The notes beneath the pieces were generated by a model. The model was not told the DNA's origin and searched no databases. It saw only the letters and a list, made by a program, of their open reading frames with translations. 64,000 nt of DNA. Source: Colletes latitarsis (Eukaryota > Arthropoda > Insecta > Hymenoptera > Colletidae). Numbering within the stretch: position 1 is the stretch's first letter; each line of letters begins with the position of its first letter. Both the position numbers and the translations under genes were made by a program. Shown here in pieces: positions 41,349-55,500 of this stretch. The stretch lies in NCBI RefSeq assembly GCF_051014445.1, contig NC_135137.1:13951501-14015500 (forward strand), given 5' to 3'.

Positions 41349-44300
41349 AGGTCCGGTATTTGCTATAATCTGGCTCATACTTTCGCTACTTTAGCATACT
41401 TGTTGGCCAGATCCTGGGCTCTCGCTGATTTGGATCACGTAGTAATGTTTTACCACACCGAAAAAGTCAATCAAACGTGGTAGCGATTAATATTTTAGAG
41501 GATAACGCCGGTTATGGCTGGGTTAGGCCTGGTATTTGGCATCATCTAGCTCTTACTTTCGCTGTTTTCGCATACTTGTTGGCCAGATCCTGGGCTTTTT
41601 CTGGTTTGGATCACGTAGTAATATGGCACCACACCGATACAGTAAATTTAACCTGGATTCGATCAATATTTTAGGGGATAACACGGGTTAGGTCTGGGTT
41701 ACGTCTGGTATTTGCAAACACGTGTCTCATACTTTCGTATGTTTCGCATACTTGTTGGCCATATCCTGGGCTTTTTCTGGTTTGGATCAGGTAGTAATAT
41801 GGTACCACACCGAAACAGTCAACTAAACCTGGATCCGATTAATATTTTAGAGGATAACGCCGGTTATGGCTGGGTTAGGTCTGGTATTTGCAAACATCTA
41901 GCTCATACTTTCGCATTTTTCGCATACTTGATGGCCAGATCGTGGCCTTTTTCTGGATTGGATCACGTAGTAGTGTGGTACCACACTCAAATTGTCAATA
42001 AAACCTGGTTCCGATTAATAGTTTAGAGGAGAACGCCGGTTTTGCCTGCGTTAGGTCTGCTATTTGCCATCTTCTAGCTCATACTTTCGCATTTTTCGCA
42101 TACTTGATGGCCAGATCGTGGCCTTTTTCTGGATTGGATCACGTAGTAATATGGCACCACACTGAAACAGTCAATTCAACCTGGTTCCGAGTAATATTTT
42201 GAAGATTAACGCCGGTTACGTCCGGGTTACGTCTGGTATTTGCAATCATCTATCTCATACTTTCGCATTTTTCGCGTACTTGTTGGCCGGATCCTGGCCT
42301 TTTTCTGAACCACACTGAAACTGTCAATTAAACCTGGTTCCGATTTATATTTTAGAGGATAACGCCGGTTATGTCTGGGTTAGTTCTGGTATTTGCTATA
42401 ATCTGGCTCGTACTTTCGCATTTTTCGCATACTTGTTGGCCAGATCCTGGATCTTTTCTGGTTCCGATCACGTGGTACTGTTGTACCACACCGAAACAGT
42501 CGATTAAACCTGGTTCCGATTAATATTTTAAAGGATACCGCCGGTTATGTCTGGGTTAGGTCTGGTATTTGGAATCATCTGGCTCATACTTTCGCATTTT
42601 TCGCTTACTTGTTGGCCAGATCCTGGGCTTTTTCTGGTTTGGATCACGTAGTAATGTGGTACCACACTGTAATAGTCAATTAAACCTCGTCCCGATTAAT
42701 ATTTTAGGGGATAACGCCGGTGATGTCTGGGTCAGGTCTGGTATTTGCCTTCATCCGGCTCGAATTTTCGCATTTTTCGCATACTTGTTGGCCAGATCCT
42801 GCCCTTTTTCTGGTTAGGATCACATATTAATGTGGTACCACACTCAAATTGTCAATAAAACCTGGTTCCGATTAATAGTTTAGAGGAGAACGCCGGTTTT
42901 GCCTGCGTTAGGTCTGCTATTTGCCATCTTCTAGCTCATACTTTCGCTTTTTTCGCATACTTGAATGACCAGATTCTGGGCTTTTTCTGGTTTGGATCAC
43001 GTAGTAATGTGGTGCCACACTGTAATAGTCAATTAAACCTGGTTCCGATTAATATTTTAAAGGATACCGCCGGTTATGTCTGGGTTAGGTCTGGTATTTG
43101 GAATCATCTGGCTCATACTTTCGCATTTTTCGCTTACTTGTTGGCCAGATCCTCGGTTTTTTCCGGTTTGGATCACGTAATAATGTGGTACCACACTGAA
43201 ACAGTCAAATAAGCCTGTTTCCGATTAATATTTTAGGCGATAACGCCGGTTATGTCTGGGTTAGGTCTGGTATTTGGAATCATCTGGCTCATACTTTCGC
43301 ATTTTTCGCTTACTTGTTGGCCAGATCCTCGGTTTTTTCCGGTTTGGATCACGTAATAATGTGGTACCACACTGAAACAGTCAAATAAGCCTGGTTCCGA
43401 TTAATATTTTAGGCGATAACGCCGGTTATGTCTGGGTTAGTTCTGGTATTTGCAATCATCTGGCTCGTGCTTTCGCATTTTTCGCATACTTGTTGGCCAG
43501 ATCGTGGCCTTTTTCTGGATTGGATCACGTAGTAATATGGCACCACACTGAAACTGTCAATTCAACCTGGTTCCGAGTAATATTCTGGAGATTAACGCCG
43601 GTTAGGTCCGGGTTACGTCTGGTATTTGCAATCATCTATCTCATACTTTCGCATTTTTCGCATATTTGAATGGCCAGACCCTGGCCTTTTTCGCGTTTGT
43701 TTCCCGTAGTAATGTGGTACCACACTGTAACAGTCAATTAAACCCCGTTCCGATTAATATTTTAGAGGACAACGCCGGTTATGCTTGGGTTAGGTCCGGT
43801 ATTTGCTATAATCTGGCTCATACTTTCGCTACTTTAGCATACTTGTTGGCCAGATCCTGGGCTCTCGCTGATTTGGATCACGTAGTAATGTTTTACCACA
43901 CCGAAAAAGTCAATCAAACGTGGTTGCGATTAATATTTTAGAGGATAGCGCCGGTTATGGCTGGGTTAGGCCTGGTATTTGGCATCATCTAGCTCTTACT
44001 TTCGCATTTTTCGCATACTTGTTGGCCAGATCCTGGCCTTTTTCGGGTTTGGTTCCCGTAGTAATGTGGTACCACGCTGTAACAGTCAATTAAACCCGGT
44101 TGCGATTAATATTTTAGAGGATAACGCCGGTTATGTCTGGGTTAGGTCTGGTATTTGCCCTCATCTGGCTCGTACTTTCGCAGTTTTCGCATACTTGAAT
44201 GGGCAGATCCTGGATTCTTTTCCGGTTAGGTCACGTAATAAAGTGGTACCGCGCTGAAACGGTCAATTAAACCTGGTTTCGATCAAAATTTTAGAGGATA

Positions 44301-46045
44301 ACGCTGGTTATGTCTGGGTTAGTTCTGGTATTTGCAATCATCTGACTCGTTCTTTCGCATTTTTCGCATACTTGTTGGCCAGATCCTGGGCTTTTTCTGG
44401 TTTGGATCACGTAGTAATATGGTACCACACCGAAACAGTCAACTAAACCTGAATCCGATTTATATTTTAGAGGATAACGCCGGTTATGTCTGGGTTAGGT
44501 CTGGTATTTGCCATCATCTAGCTCATACTTTCGCTTTTTTCGCATACTTGAATGACCAGATCCTGGGCTTTCTCTGGTTAGGATCACGTATTAACGTGGT
44601 ACCACACTCAAATTGTCAATAAAACCTGGTTCCGATTAATATTTTAGAGGAGAACGCCGGTTTTGCCTGCGTTAGGTCTGCTATTTTCCTACTTCTAGCT
44701 CATAGTTTCGCTTTTTTCGCATACTTGAATGACCAGATCCTTGGCTGTTTCTGGTTTGGATGACGTAGCAATGCTGTACCACTCCGAAACAGTCAATGAA
44801 ACCTTGTTCCCATTAATATTTTAGAGGATAACGCCGGTTAGGTTTGTGTTAGGTCCGGTATTTGCTATAATCTGGCTAATACTTTCGCTACTTTAGCATA
44901 CTTGTTGGCCAGATCCTGGGTTTTTTTCTGGTTCGGACCACGTAGTAATGTGGTACCACACCGAAACAGTCAATTTAACTTTGTTCCGATTAATATTTTA
45001 GAGGATACCGCCGGTTATGTCTGGGTTAGGTCTGGTATTTGGAATCATCTGCCTCATACTTTCGCATTTTTCGCTTACTTGTTGGCCAGATCCTGGACTT
45101 TTTCTGGTTTGATCACGTAGTAGTGTGGTACCACACTGTAATAGTCAATTAAACCTCGTCCCGATTAATATTTTAGGGGATAACGCCGGTGATGTCTGGG
45201 TCAGGTCTGGTATTTGCCTTCATCTGGCTCGAATTTTCGCATTTTTCGCATACTTGTTGGCCAGATCCTGCCCTTTTTCTGGTTAGGATCACGTATTAAT
45301 GTGGTACCACACTCAAATTGTCAATAAAACCTGGTTCCGATTAATAGTTTAGAGGAGAACGCCGGTTTTGCCTGCGTTAGGTCTGCTATTTGCCATCTTC
45401 TAGCTCATACTTTCGCTTTTTTCGCATACTTGAATGACCAGATCCTGGGCTTCTTCTGGTTTGGATCACGTAGTAATGTGGTACCACACTGTAATAGTCA
45501 ATTAATCCTGGTTCCGATTAATATTTTAGGCGATAACACCGGTTATGTCTGGGTTAGTTCTGGTATTTGCTATCATCTGGCTCGTGCTTTCGCATTTTTC
45601 GCATACTTGTTGGCCAGATCCTGGGCTTTTTCTGGTTTGGATCACGTAGTAATATGGTACCACACCGATACAGTAAATTTAACCTGGATTCGATGAATAT
45701 TTTAGGGGATAACACGGGTTAGGGCTGGGTTACGTCTGGTATTTGCAATCATCTGGCTCGTAGTTTCGCATTTATCGCATACTTTTTGGCCAGGTCCTGA
45801 GTTTCCTCTGGTTTGGATCACGTAGTAATGTGGTACCAACGAAACAGTCAATTAAACCTAGTTGCGGTTAATATTTTGGAGGATAACGCCGGTTATGTCT
45901 GGGTTAGGTCTGGTATTTGCCATCATCTAGCCCATACTTTCGCATTTTTCGAATACTTGTTGGCCAGATCCTGCCCTTTTTCTGGTCAGGATCACGTATT
46001 AATGTGGTACCACACTCAAATTGTCAATAAAACCTGGTTCCGATT
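41349..46045 (+). repeat. Larger satellite block D, copy 2
   Basis: Second copy of 36,440-41,136, separated from it by only about 210 bp of satellite, so the two form an almost perfect tandem pair. It carries the equivalent truncated monomer near 42,307 and shares rare indels with copy 1, such as the one-base loss in TGGTTTGATCACG (40,197 and 45,106). Shared rare indels show common descent of the blocks rather than convergent monomer variation. Confidence 0.87.
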
Positions 46046-49000
46046 AATAGTTTAGAGGAGAACGCCGGTTTTGCCTGCGTTAGGTCTGCTATTTGCCATC
46101 TTCTAGCTCATACTTTCGCTTTTTTCGCATACTTGAATGACCAGATCCTGGGCTTTTTCTGGTTTGGATCACGTAGTACTGTGGTACCACACTGTAATAG
46201 TCAATTAATCCTGGTTCCGATTATTATTTTAGAGGATAACGCCGGTTATGTCTGGGTTAGGTCTGGTATTTGCCATCATCTGCCTCATACTTTCGCATTT
46301 TTCGCTTACTTGTTGGCCAGATCCTGGACTTTTTCTGGTTTGGATCACGTAGTAGTGTGGTACCACACTGTAATAGTCAATTAAACCTCGTCCCGATTAA
46401 TATTTTAGGGGATAACGCCGGTGATGTCAGGGTCAGGTCTGGTATTTGCCTTCATCTGGCTCGAATTTTCGCATTTTTCGCATACTTGTTGGCCAGATCC
46501 TGCCCTTTTTCTGGTTAGGATCACGTATTAATGTGGTACCACACTCAAATTGTCAATAAAACCTGGTTCCGATTAATAGTTTAGAGGAGAACGCCGGTTT
46601 TGCCTGCGTTAGGTCTGCTATTTGCCATCTTCTAGCTCATACTTTCGCTTTTTTCGCATACTTGAATGACCAGATCCTGGGCTTCTTCTGGTTTGGATCA
46701 CGTAGTAATGTGGTACCACACTGTAATAGTCAATTAATCCTGGTTCCGATTATTATTTTAGAGGATAACGCCGGTTATGTCTGGGTTAGGTCTGGTATTT
46801 ATTATCATCTGACTCAGATTTTCGGATTCTTCGCATACTTGTTGGCCAGATCCTGGGTTTTTTCTGGTTTGGATCACGTAGTAATGCGGTACCACACCGA
46901 AACAGTCGATTAAACCTGGTTCCGATTAATATTTTAAAGGATACCGCCGGTTATGTCTGGGTTAGGTCTGGTATTTGGAATCATCTGCCTCACACTTCCG
47001 CATTTTTCGCTTACTTGTTGGCCAGATCCTCGGTTTTTTCCGGTTTGGATCACGTAATAATGTGGTACCACACAGAAACAGTCAAATAAGCCTGGTTCCG
47101 ATTAATATTTTAGGCGATAACACCGGTTATGTCTGGGTTAGTTCTGGTATTTGCTATCATCTGGCTCGTGCTTTCGCATTTTTCGCATACTTGTTGGCCA
47201 GATCCTGGGCTTTTTCTGGTTTGGATCACGTAGTAATATGGTACCACACCGATACAGTAAATTTAACCTGGATTCGATGAATATTTTAGGGGATAACACG
47301 GGTTAGGGCTGGGTTACGTCTGGTATTTGCAATCATCTGGCTCGTACTTTCGCATTTATCGCATACTTTTTGGCCAGGTCCTGAGTTTCCTCTGGTTTGG
47401 ATCACGTAGTAATGTGGTACCAACGAAACAGTCAATTAAACCTAGTTGCGGTTAATATTTTGGAGGATAACGCCGGTTATGTCTGGGTTAGGTCTGGTAT
47501 TTGCCATCATCTAGCCCATACTTTCGCATTTTTCGAATACTTGTTGGCCAGATCCTGCCCTTTTTCTGGTTAGGATCACGTATTAATGTGGTACCACACT
47601 CAAATTGTCAATAAAACCTGGTTCCGATTAATAGTTTAGAGGAGAACGCCGGTTTTGCCTGCGTTAGGTCTGCTATTTGCCATCTTCTAGCTCATACTTT
47701 CGCTTTTTTCGCATACTTGAATGACCAGATCCTGGGCTTTTTCTGGTTTGGATCACGTAGTACTGTGGTACCACACTGTAATAGTCAATTAATCCTGGTT
47801 CCGATTATTATTTTAGAGGATAACGCCGGTTATGTCTGGGTTAGGTCTGGTATTTGCCATCATCTAGCCCATACTTTCGCATTTTTCGAATACTTGTTGG
47901 CCAGATCCTGGCCTTTTTCGGGTTTGGTTCCCGTAGTAATGTGGTACCACGCTGTAACAGTCAATTAAACCCGGTTGCGATTAATATTTTAGAGGATAAC
48001 GCCGGTTATGTCTGGGTTAGGTCTGGTATTTGCCATCATCTAGCTCATACTTTCGCTTTTTTCGCATACTTGAATGACCAGATCCTGGGCTTTCTCTGGT
48101 TAGGATCACGTATCAACGTGGTACCACGCTCAAATTGTCAATAAAACCTGGTTCCGATTAATATTTTAGAGGAGAACGCCGGTTCTGCCTGCGTTAGGTC
48201 TGCTATTTTCCATCTTCTAGCTCATACTTTCGCTTTTTCGCATACTTGAATGACCAGATCCTTGGCTTTTTCTGGTTTGGATTACGTAGCAATGCTGTAC
48301 CACTCCGAAACAGTCAATGAAACCTTGTTCCCATTAATATTTTAGAGGATAACGCCGGTTAGGTTTGTGTTAGGTCCGGTATTTGCTATAATCTGGCTAA
48401 TACTTTCGCTACTTTAGCATACTTGTTGGCCAGATCCTGGGTTTTTTTCTGGTTTGGATCACGTAGTAATGTGGTACCACACTGTAATAGTCAATTAAAC
48501 CTGGTTCCGATTAATATTTTAAAGGATACCGCCGGTTATGTCTGGGTTAGGTCTGGTATTTGGAATCATCTGGCTCATACTTTCGCATTTTTCGCTTACT
48601 TGTTGGCCAGATCCTCGGTTTTTTCCGGTTTGGATTACGTAATAATGTGGTACCACACTGAAACAGTCAAATAAGCCTGGTTCCGATTAATATTTTAGGC
48701 GATAACGCCGGTTATGTCTGGGTTAGGTCTGGTATTTGGAATCATCTGGCTCATACTTTCGCATTTTTCGCTTACTTGTTGGCCAGATCCTCGGTTTTTT
48801 CCGGTTTGGATCACGTAATAATGTGGTACCACACTGAAACAGTCAAATAAGCCTGGTTCCGATTAATATTTTAGGCGATAACGCCGGTTATGTCTGGGTT
48901 AGTTCTGGTATTTGCAATCATCTGGCTCGTGCTTTCGCATTTTTCGCATACTTGTTGGCCAGATCGTGGCCTTTTTCTGGATTGGATCACGTAGTAATAT

Positions 49001-50157
49001 GGCACCACACTGAAACTGTCAATTCAACCTGGTTCCGAGTAATATTCTCGAGATTAACGCCGGTTAGGTCCGGGTTACGTCTGGTATTTGCAATCATCTA
49101 TCTCATACTTTCGCATTTTTCGCATATTTGAATGGCCAGACCCTGGCCTTTTTCATGTTTGTTTCCCGTAGTAATGTGGTACCACACTGTAACAGTCAAT
49201 TAAACCCCGTTCCGATTAATATTTTAGAGGACAACGCCGGTTATGCTTGGGTTAGGTCTGGTATTTGCCCTCATCTGGCACGTACATTCGCACTTTTCGC
49301 ATACTTGAATGGGCAGATCCTGGATTCTTTTCCGGTTAGGACACGTAATAAAGTGGTACCGCGCTGAAACGGTTAATTAAACCTGGTTTCGATCAAAATT
49401 TTAGAGGATAACGCTGGTTATGTCTGGGTTAGTTCTGGTATTTGCAATCATCTGGCTCGTGCTTTCGCATTTTTCGCATACTTGTTGGCCAGATCCTGGG
49501 CTTTTTCTGGTTTCGATCACGTAGTAATATGGTACCATACCGAAACAGTCAACTAAACCTGTGTCCGATTAATATTTTAGAGGATAACGCCGGTTATGTC
49601 TGGGTTAGGTCTGGTATTTGCCATCATCTAGCTCATACATTCGCTTCTTTCGCATACTTGAATGACCAGATCCTTGGCTTTTTCTGGTTTGGATCACGTA
49701 GCAATGCTGTACCACTCCGAAACAGTCAATGAAACCTTGTTCCCATTAATATTTTAGAGGATAACGCCGGTTAGGTTTGTGTTAGGTCCGGTATTTGCTA
49801 TAATCTGGCTCATACTTTCGCTACTTTAACACACTTGTTGGCCAGATCCTGGGTTTTTTTCTGGTTAGGACCACGTAGTAATGTGGTACCACACCGAAAC
49901 AGTCAACTAAACCTGGATCCGATTAATATTTTAGAGGACAACGCCGGTTATGCTTGGGTTAGGTCTGGTATTTGCCCTCATCTGACTCGTGCTTTCGCAT
50001 TTTTCGCATACTTGTTGGCCAGATCCTGGGCTTTTTCTGATTTGGATCACGTAGTAATATGGTACCACACCGAAACAGTCAACTAAACCTGGATCCGATT
50101 AATATTTTAGAGGATAACGCCGGTTATGTCTGGGTTAGGTCTGGTATTTGCTATCAT
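46046..50157 (+). repeat. Satellite, mosaic of earlier blocks
   Basis: Continuous satellite made of pieces matching several upstream places: 46,662-47,280 matches 30,852-31,470 (offset 15,810), 47,717-48,320 matches 26,265-26,870 (offset 21,452), and 48,423-49,870 matches 32,083-33,530 (offset 16,340). Successive pieces have different best partners, which points to conversion or repeated exchange. No gene is visible. Confidence 0.82.
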
Positions 50158-52511
50158 CTAGCTCATACTTTCGCATTTTTCGCATACTTGAATGACCAGA
50201 TCCTGGGCTTTTTCTGGTTTGGATCACGTATTAATGTGGTACCACACTCAAATTGTCAATAAAACCTGGTTCCGATTAATATTTTAAAGGATAACGCCGG
50301 TTGGGTTTGTGTAAGGTCCGGTATTTGCTATAATCTGGCTCATACTTTCGCTACTTTAGCATACTTGTTGGCCAGATCCTGGGCTCTCGCTGATTTGGAT
50401 CACGTAGTAATGTTTTACCACACCGAAAAAGTCAATCAAACGTGGTTGCGATTAATATTTTAGAGGATAACGCCGGTTATGGCTGGGTTAGGCCTGGAAT
50501 TTGGCATCATCTAGCTCTTACTTTCGCATTTTTCGCATACTTGTTGGCCAGATCCTGGGCTTTTTCTGGTTTGGATCACGTAGTAATATGGCACCACACC
50601 GATACGGTAAATTTAACCTGGATTCGATCAATATTTTAGGGGATAACACGGGTTAGGGCTGGGTTACGTCTGGTATTTGCAAACATGTGTCTCATACTTT
50701 CGTATGTTTCGCATACGTGTTGGCCATATCCTGGGTTGTTTTCTGGATTGGATCACGTAGTGATATGGCACCACACTGAAACAGTCAATTCAACCTGGTT
50801 CCGAGTAATATTTTGGAGATTAACGCCGGCTAGGTCCGGGTTACGTCTGGTATTTGCAATCATCTATCTCATATATTCGCATTTTTCGCATACTTGAATG
50901 GCCAGATCCTGGGCTTTTTCTGGTTTGGATCACGTAGTAATGTGGTACCGCACTGTAATAGTCAATTAAACCTCGTCCCGATTAATATTTTAGGGGATAA
51001 CGCCGGTTATGTCTGGGTCAGGTCTGGTATTTGCCTTCATCTGGCTCGAATTTTCGCATTTTTCGCATACTTGTTGGCCAGATCCTGCCCTTTTTCTGGT
51101 TAGGATCACGTATTAATGTGGTACCACACTCAAATTGTCAATAAAACCTGGTTCCGATTAATATTTTAGAGGAGAACGCCGGTTATGCCTGGGTTAGGTC
51201 TGGTATTTGCCATCATCTACCTCCTACTTTCGCTTTTTTCGCATACTTGAATGACCAGATCCTGGGCTATCTCTGGTTTGGATCACGTAGTAATGTGGTA
51301 CCACACTGTAATAGTCAATTAATCCCGGTTCAGATTATTATTTTAGAGGATAACGCCGGTTATGTCTGGGTTAGGTCTGGTATTTATCATCATCTGACTC
51401 AGATTTTCGGATTCTTCGCATACTTGTTGGCCAGATCCTGGGTTTTTTCTGGTTTGGATCACGTAGTAAAGTGGTACCACACCGAAACAGTCGATTAAAC
51501 CTGGTTCCGATTAATATTTTTAGGATACCGCCGGTTATGTCTGGGTTAGGTCTGGTATTTGGAATCATCTAGCTCATACTTTCGCATTTTTCGCATACTT
51601 GAATGACCAGATCCTGGGCTTTTTCTGGTTAGGATCACGTATTAATGTGGTACCACACTCAAATTGTCAATAAAACCTGGTTCCGATTAATATTTTAGAG
51701 GATAACGCCGGTTAGGTTTGTGTTAGGTCCGGTATTTGCTATAATCTGGCTCATACTTTCGCTACTTTAGCATACTTGTTGGCCAGATCCTGGGCTCTCG
51801 CTGATTTGGATCACGTAGTAATGTTTTACCACACCGAAAAAGTCAATCAAACGTGGTAGCGATTAATATTTTAGAGGATAACGCCGGTTATGGCTGGGTT
51901 AGGCCTGGTATTTGGCATCATCTAGCTCTTACTTTCGCTTTTTTCGCATACTTGTTGGCCAGATCCTGGGCTTTTTCTGGTTTGGATCACGTAGTAATAT
52001 GGCACCACACCGATACAGTAAATTTAACCTGGATTCGATCAATATTTTAGGGGATAACACGGGTTAGGTCTGGGTTACGTCTGGTATTTGCAAACACGTG
52101 TCTCATACTTTCGTATGTTTCGCATACTTGTTGGCCATATCCTGGGTTGTTTTCTGGATTGGATCACGTAGTGATATGGCACCACACTGAAACAGTCCAT
52201 TCAACCTGGTTCCGAGTAATATTTTGGAGATTAACGCCGGCTAGGTCCGGGTTACGTCTGGTATTTGCAATCATCTATCTCATATATTCGCATTTTTCGC
52301 ATACTTGAATGGCCAGATCCTGGGCTTTTTCTGGTTTGGATCACGTAGTAATGTGGTACCGCACTGTAATAGTCAATTAAAACTCGTCCCGATTAATATT
52401 TTAGGGGATAACGCCGGTGATGTCTGGGTCAGGTCTGGTATTTGCCTTCATCTGGCTCGAATTTTCGCATTTTTCGCATACTTGTTGGCCAGATCCTGCC
52501 CTTTTTCTGGT
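50158..52511 (+). repeat. Satellite with an eight-monomer near-duplication
   Basis: The segment 50,158-51,100 recurs at 51,569-52,511 (offset 1,411 bp, eight monomers plus 3 bp). Both copies share the rare variant GCCGGCTAGG and the TGGGTTGTTTTCTGG variant. After 52,511 the alignment continues at an offset of 1,587 bp, one monomer longer, showing a single-monomer addition in the second copy. Confidence 0.8.
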
Positions 52512-55500
52512 TTGGATCACGTAGTAATGTGGTACCGCACTGTAATAGTCAATTAAACCTCGTCCCGATTAATATTTTAGGGGATAACGCCGGTGATGTC
52601 TGGGTCAGGTCTGGTATTTGCCTTCATCTGGCTCGAATTTTCGCATTTTTCGCATACTTGTTGGCCAGATCCTGCCCTTTTTCTGGTTAGGATCACGTAT
52701 TAATGTGGTACCACACTGAAATTGTCAATAAAACCTGGTTCCGATTAATATTTTAGAGGAGAACGCCGGTTATGCCTGGGTTAGGTCTGGTATTTGCCAT
52801 CATCTACCTCCTACTTTCGCTTTTTTCGCATACTTGAGTGACCAGATCCTGGGCTATCTCTGGTTTGGATCACGTAGTAATGTGGTACCACACTGTAATA
52901 GTCAATTAATCCTGGTTCAGATTATTATTTTAGAGGATAACGCCGGTTATGTCTGGGTTAGGTCTGGTATTTATCATCATCTGACTCAGATTTTCGGATT
53001 CTTCGCATACTTGTTGGCCAGATCCTGGGTTTTTTCTGGTTTGGATCACGTAGTAAAGTGGTACCACACCGAAACAGTCGATTAAACCTGGTTCCGATTA
53101 ATATTTTTAGGATACCGCCGGTTATGTCTGGGTTAGGTCTGGTATTTGGAATCATCTGCCTCATACTTTCGCATTTTTCGCTTACTTGTTGGCCAGATCC
53201 TCGTTTTTTCCGGTTTGGATCACGTAATAATGTGGTACCACACTGAAACAGTCAAATAAACCTGGTTCCGATTAATATTTTAGGCGATAACGCCGGTTGT
53301 GTCTGGGTTAGTTCTGGTATTTGCAACCATCTGGCTCGTGCTTTCGCATTTTTCGCATACTTGTTGGCCAGATCCTAGGCTTTTTCTGGTTTGGATCACG
53401 TAGTAATATGGTACCACACCGATACAGTAAACTTAACCTGGATTCGATCAATATTTTAGGGGATAACACGGGTTAGGGCTGGGTTACGTCTGGTATTTGC
53501 AATCATGTATCTCATACTTTCGTATATTTCGCATACTTGTTGGCCATATCCTGGGTTTTTTTCTGGTTGGGCTCACGTATTAATGTGGTGCCACACTGAT
53601 ATAGTCAATTCAACCTGGTTCCGAGTAATATTTTGGAGAATAACGCCGGTTATGTCTGGGTTAGGTCTGGTATTTGCAAACATCTAGCTCATACTTTCGC
53701 ATTTTTCGCATACTTGTTGGCCAGATCGTGGCCTTTTTCTGGATTGGATCACGTAGTAATATGGCACCACACTGAAACAGTCAATTCAACCTGGTTCCGA
53801 GTAATATTTTGGAGATTAACGCCGGTTAGGTCCGGGTTACGTCTGGTATTTGCAATCATCTATCTCATACTTTCGCATTTTTCGCATACTTGAATGGCCA
53901 GATCCTGGCCTTTTTCGGGTTTCGTTCCCGTAGTAATGTGGTACCACACTGTAACAGTCAATTAAACCCCGTTCCGATTAATATTTTAGAGGACAACGCT
54001 GGTTATGCTTGGGTTAGGTCTGGTATTTGCCCTCATCTGGCTCGTACTTTCGCAGTTTTCGCATACTTGAATGGGCAGATCCTGGATTCTTTTCCGGTTT
54101 GGTCACGTAATAAAGTGGTATCGCGCTGAAACGGTCAATTAAACCTGGTTTCGATCAAAATTTTAGAGGATAACGCTGGTTATGTCTGGGTTAGTTCTGG
54201 TATTTGCAATCATCTGGCTCGTGCTTTCGCATTTTTCGCATACTTGTTGGCCAGATCCTGGGCTTTTTCTGGTTTGGATCACGTAGTAATGTGGTATCAC
54301 ACTGTAATAGTCAATTAAACCTCGTCCCGATTAATATTTTAGGGGATAACGCCGGTGATGTCTGGGTCAGGTCTGGTATTTGGAATCATCTGCCTCATAC
54401 TTTCACATTTTTCGCTTACTTGTTGGCCAGATCCTCCGTTTTTCCGGTTTGGATCACGTAATAATGTGGTACCACACTGAAACAGTCAAATAAACCTGGT
54501 TCCGATTAATATTTTAGGCGATAACGCTGGTTATGTCTGGGTTAGTTCTGGTATTTGCAATCATCTGGCTCGTGCTTTCGCATTTTTCGCATACTTGTTG
54601 GCCAGATCCTGGGCTTTCTCTGGTTTGGATCACGTAGTGATATGGTACCACACCGATACAGTAAATTTAACCTGGATTCGATCAATATTTTAGGGGATAA
54701 CACGGGTTAGGTCTGGGTTACGTCTGGTATTTGCAATCATGTGTCTCATACTTTCGTATTTTTCGCATACTTGTTGGCCATATCCTGGGTTTTTTTCAGG
54801 TTGGGCTCACGTATTAATGTGGCGCCACACTGATATAGTCAATTCAACCTGGTTTCGAGTAATATTTTGGAGAATAACGCCGGTTATGTCTGGGTTAGGT
54901 CTGGTATTTGCAAACATCTAGCTCATACTTTCGTATTTTTCGCATACTTGTTGGCCAGATCGTGGCTTTTTTCTGGATTGGATCACGTAGTAATATGGCA
55001 CCACACTGAAACAGTCAATTCAACCTGGTTCCGAGTAATATTTTGGAGATTAACGCCGGTTAGGTCCGGGTTACGTCTGGTATTTGCAATCATCTATCTC
55101 ATACTTTCGCATTTTTCGCATACTTGAATGGCCAGATCCTGGCCTTTTATGGTTTGTCTCCCGTAGTAATGTGGTACCACACTGTAACAGTCAATTAAAC
55201 CCCGTTCCGATTAATATTTTAGAGGACAACGCTGGTTATGCTTGGGTTAGGTCTGGTATTTGCCCTCATCTGGCTCGTACTTTCGCAGTTTTCGCATACT
55301 TGAATGGGCAGATCCTGGATTCTTTTCCGGTTTGGTCACGTAATAAAGTGGTATCGCGCTGAAACGGTCCATTAAACCTGGTTTCGATCAAAATTTTAGA
55401 GGATAACGCTGGTTATGTCTGGGTTAGTTCTGGTATTTGCAATCATCTGGCTCGTGCTTTCGCATTTTTCGCATACTTGTTGGCCAGATCCTGGGCTTTT

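Noticed and set aside
19176..53164. Minus-strand frames near 19,176, 29,391, 35,208, 51,371 and 52,958
   Set aside because: Antisense of the same satellite variant copied with the larger blocks; no independent coding signal.
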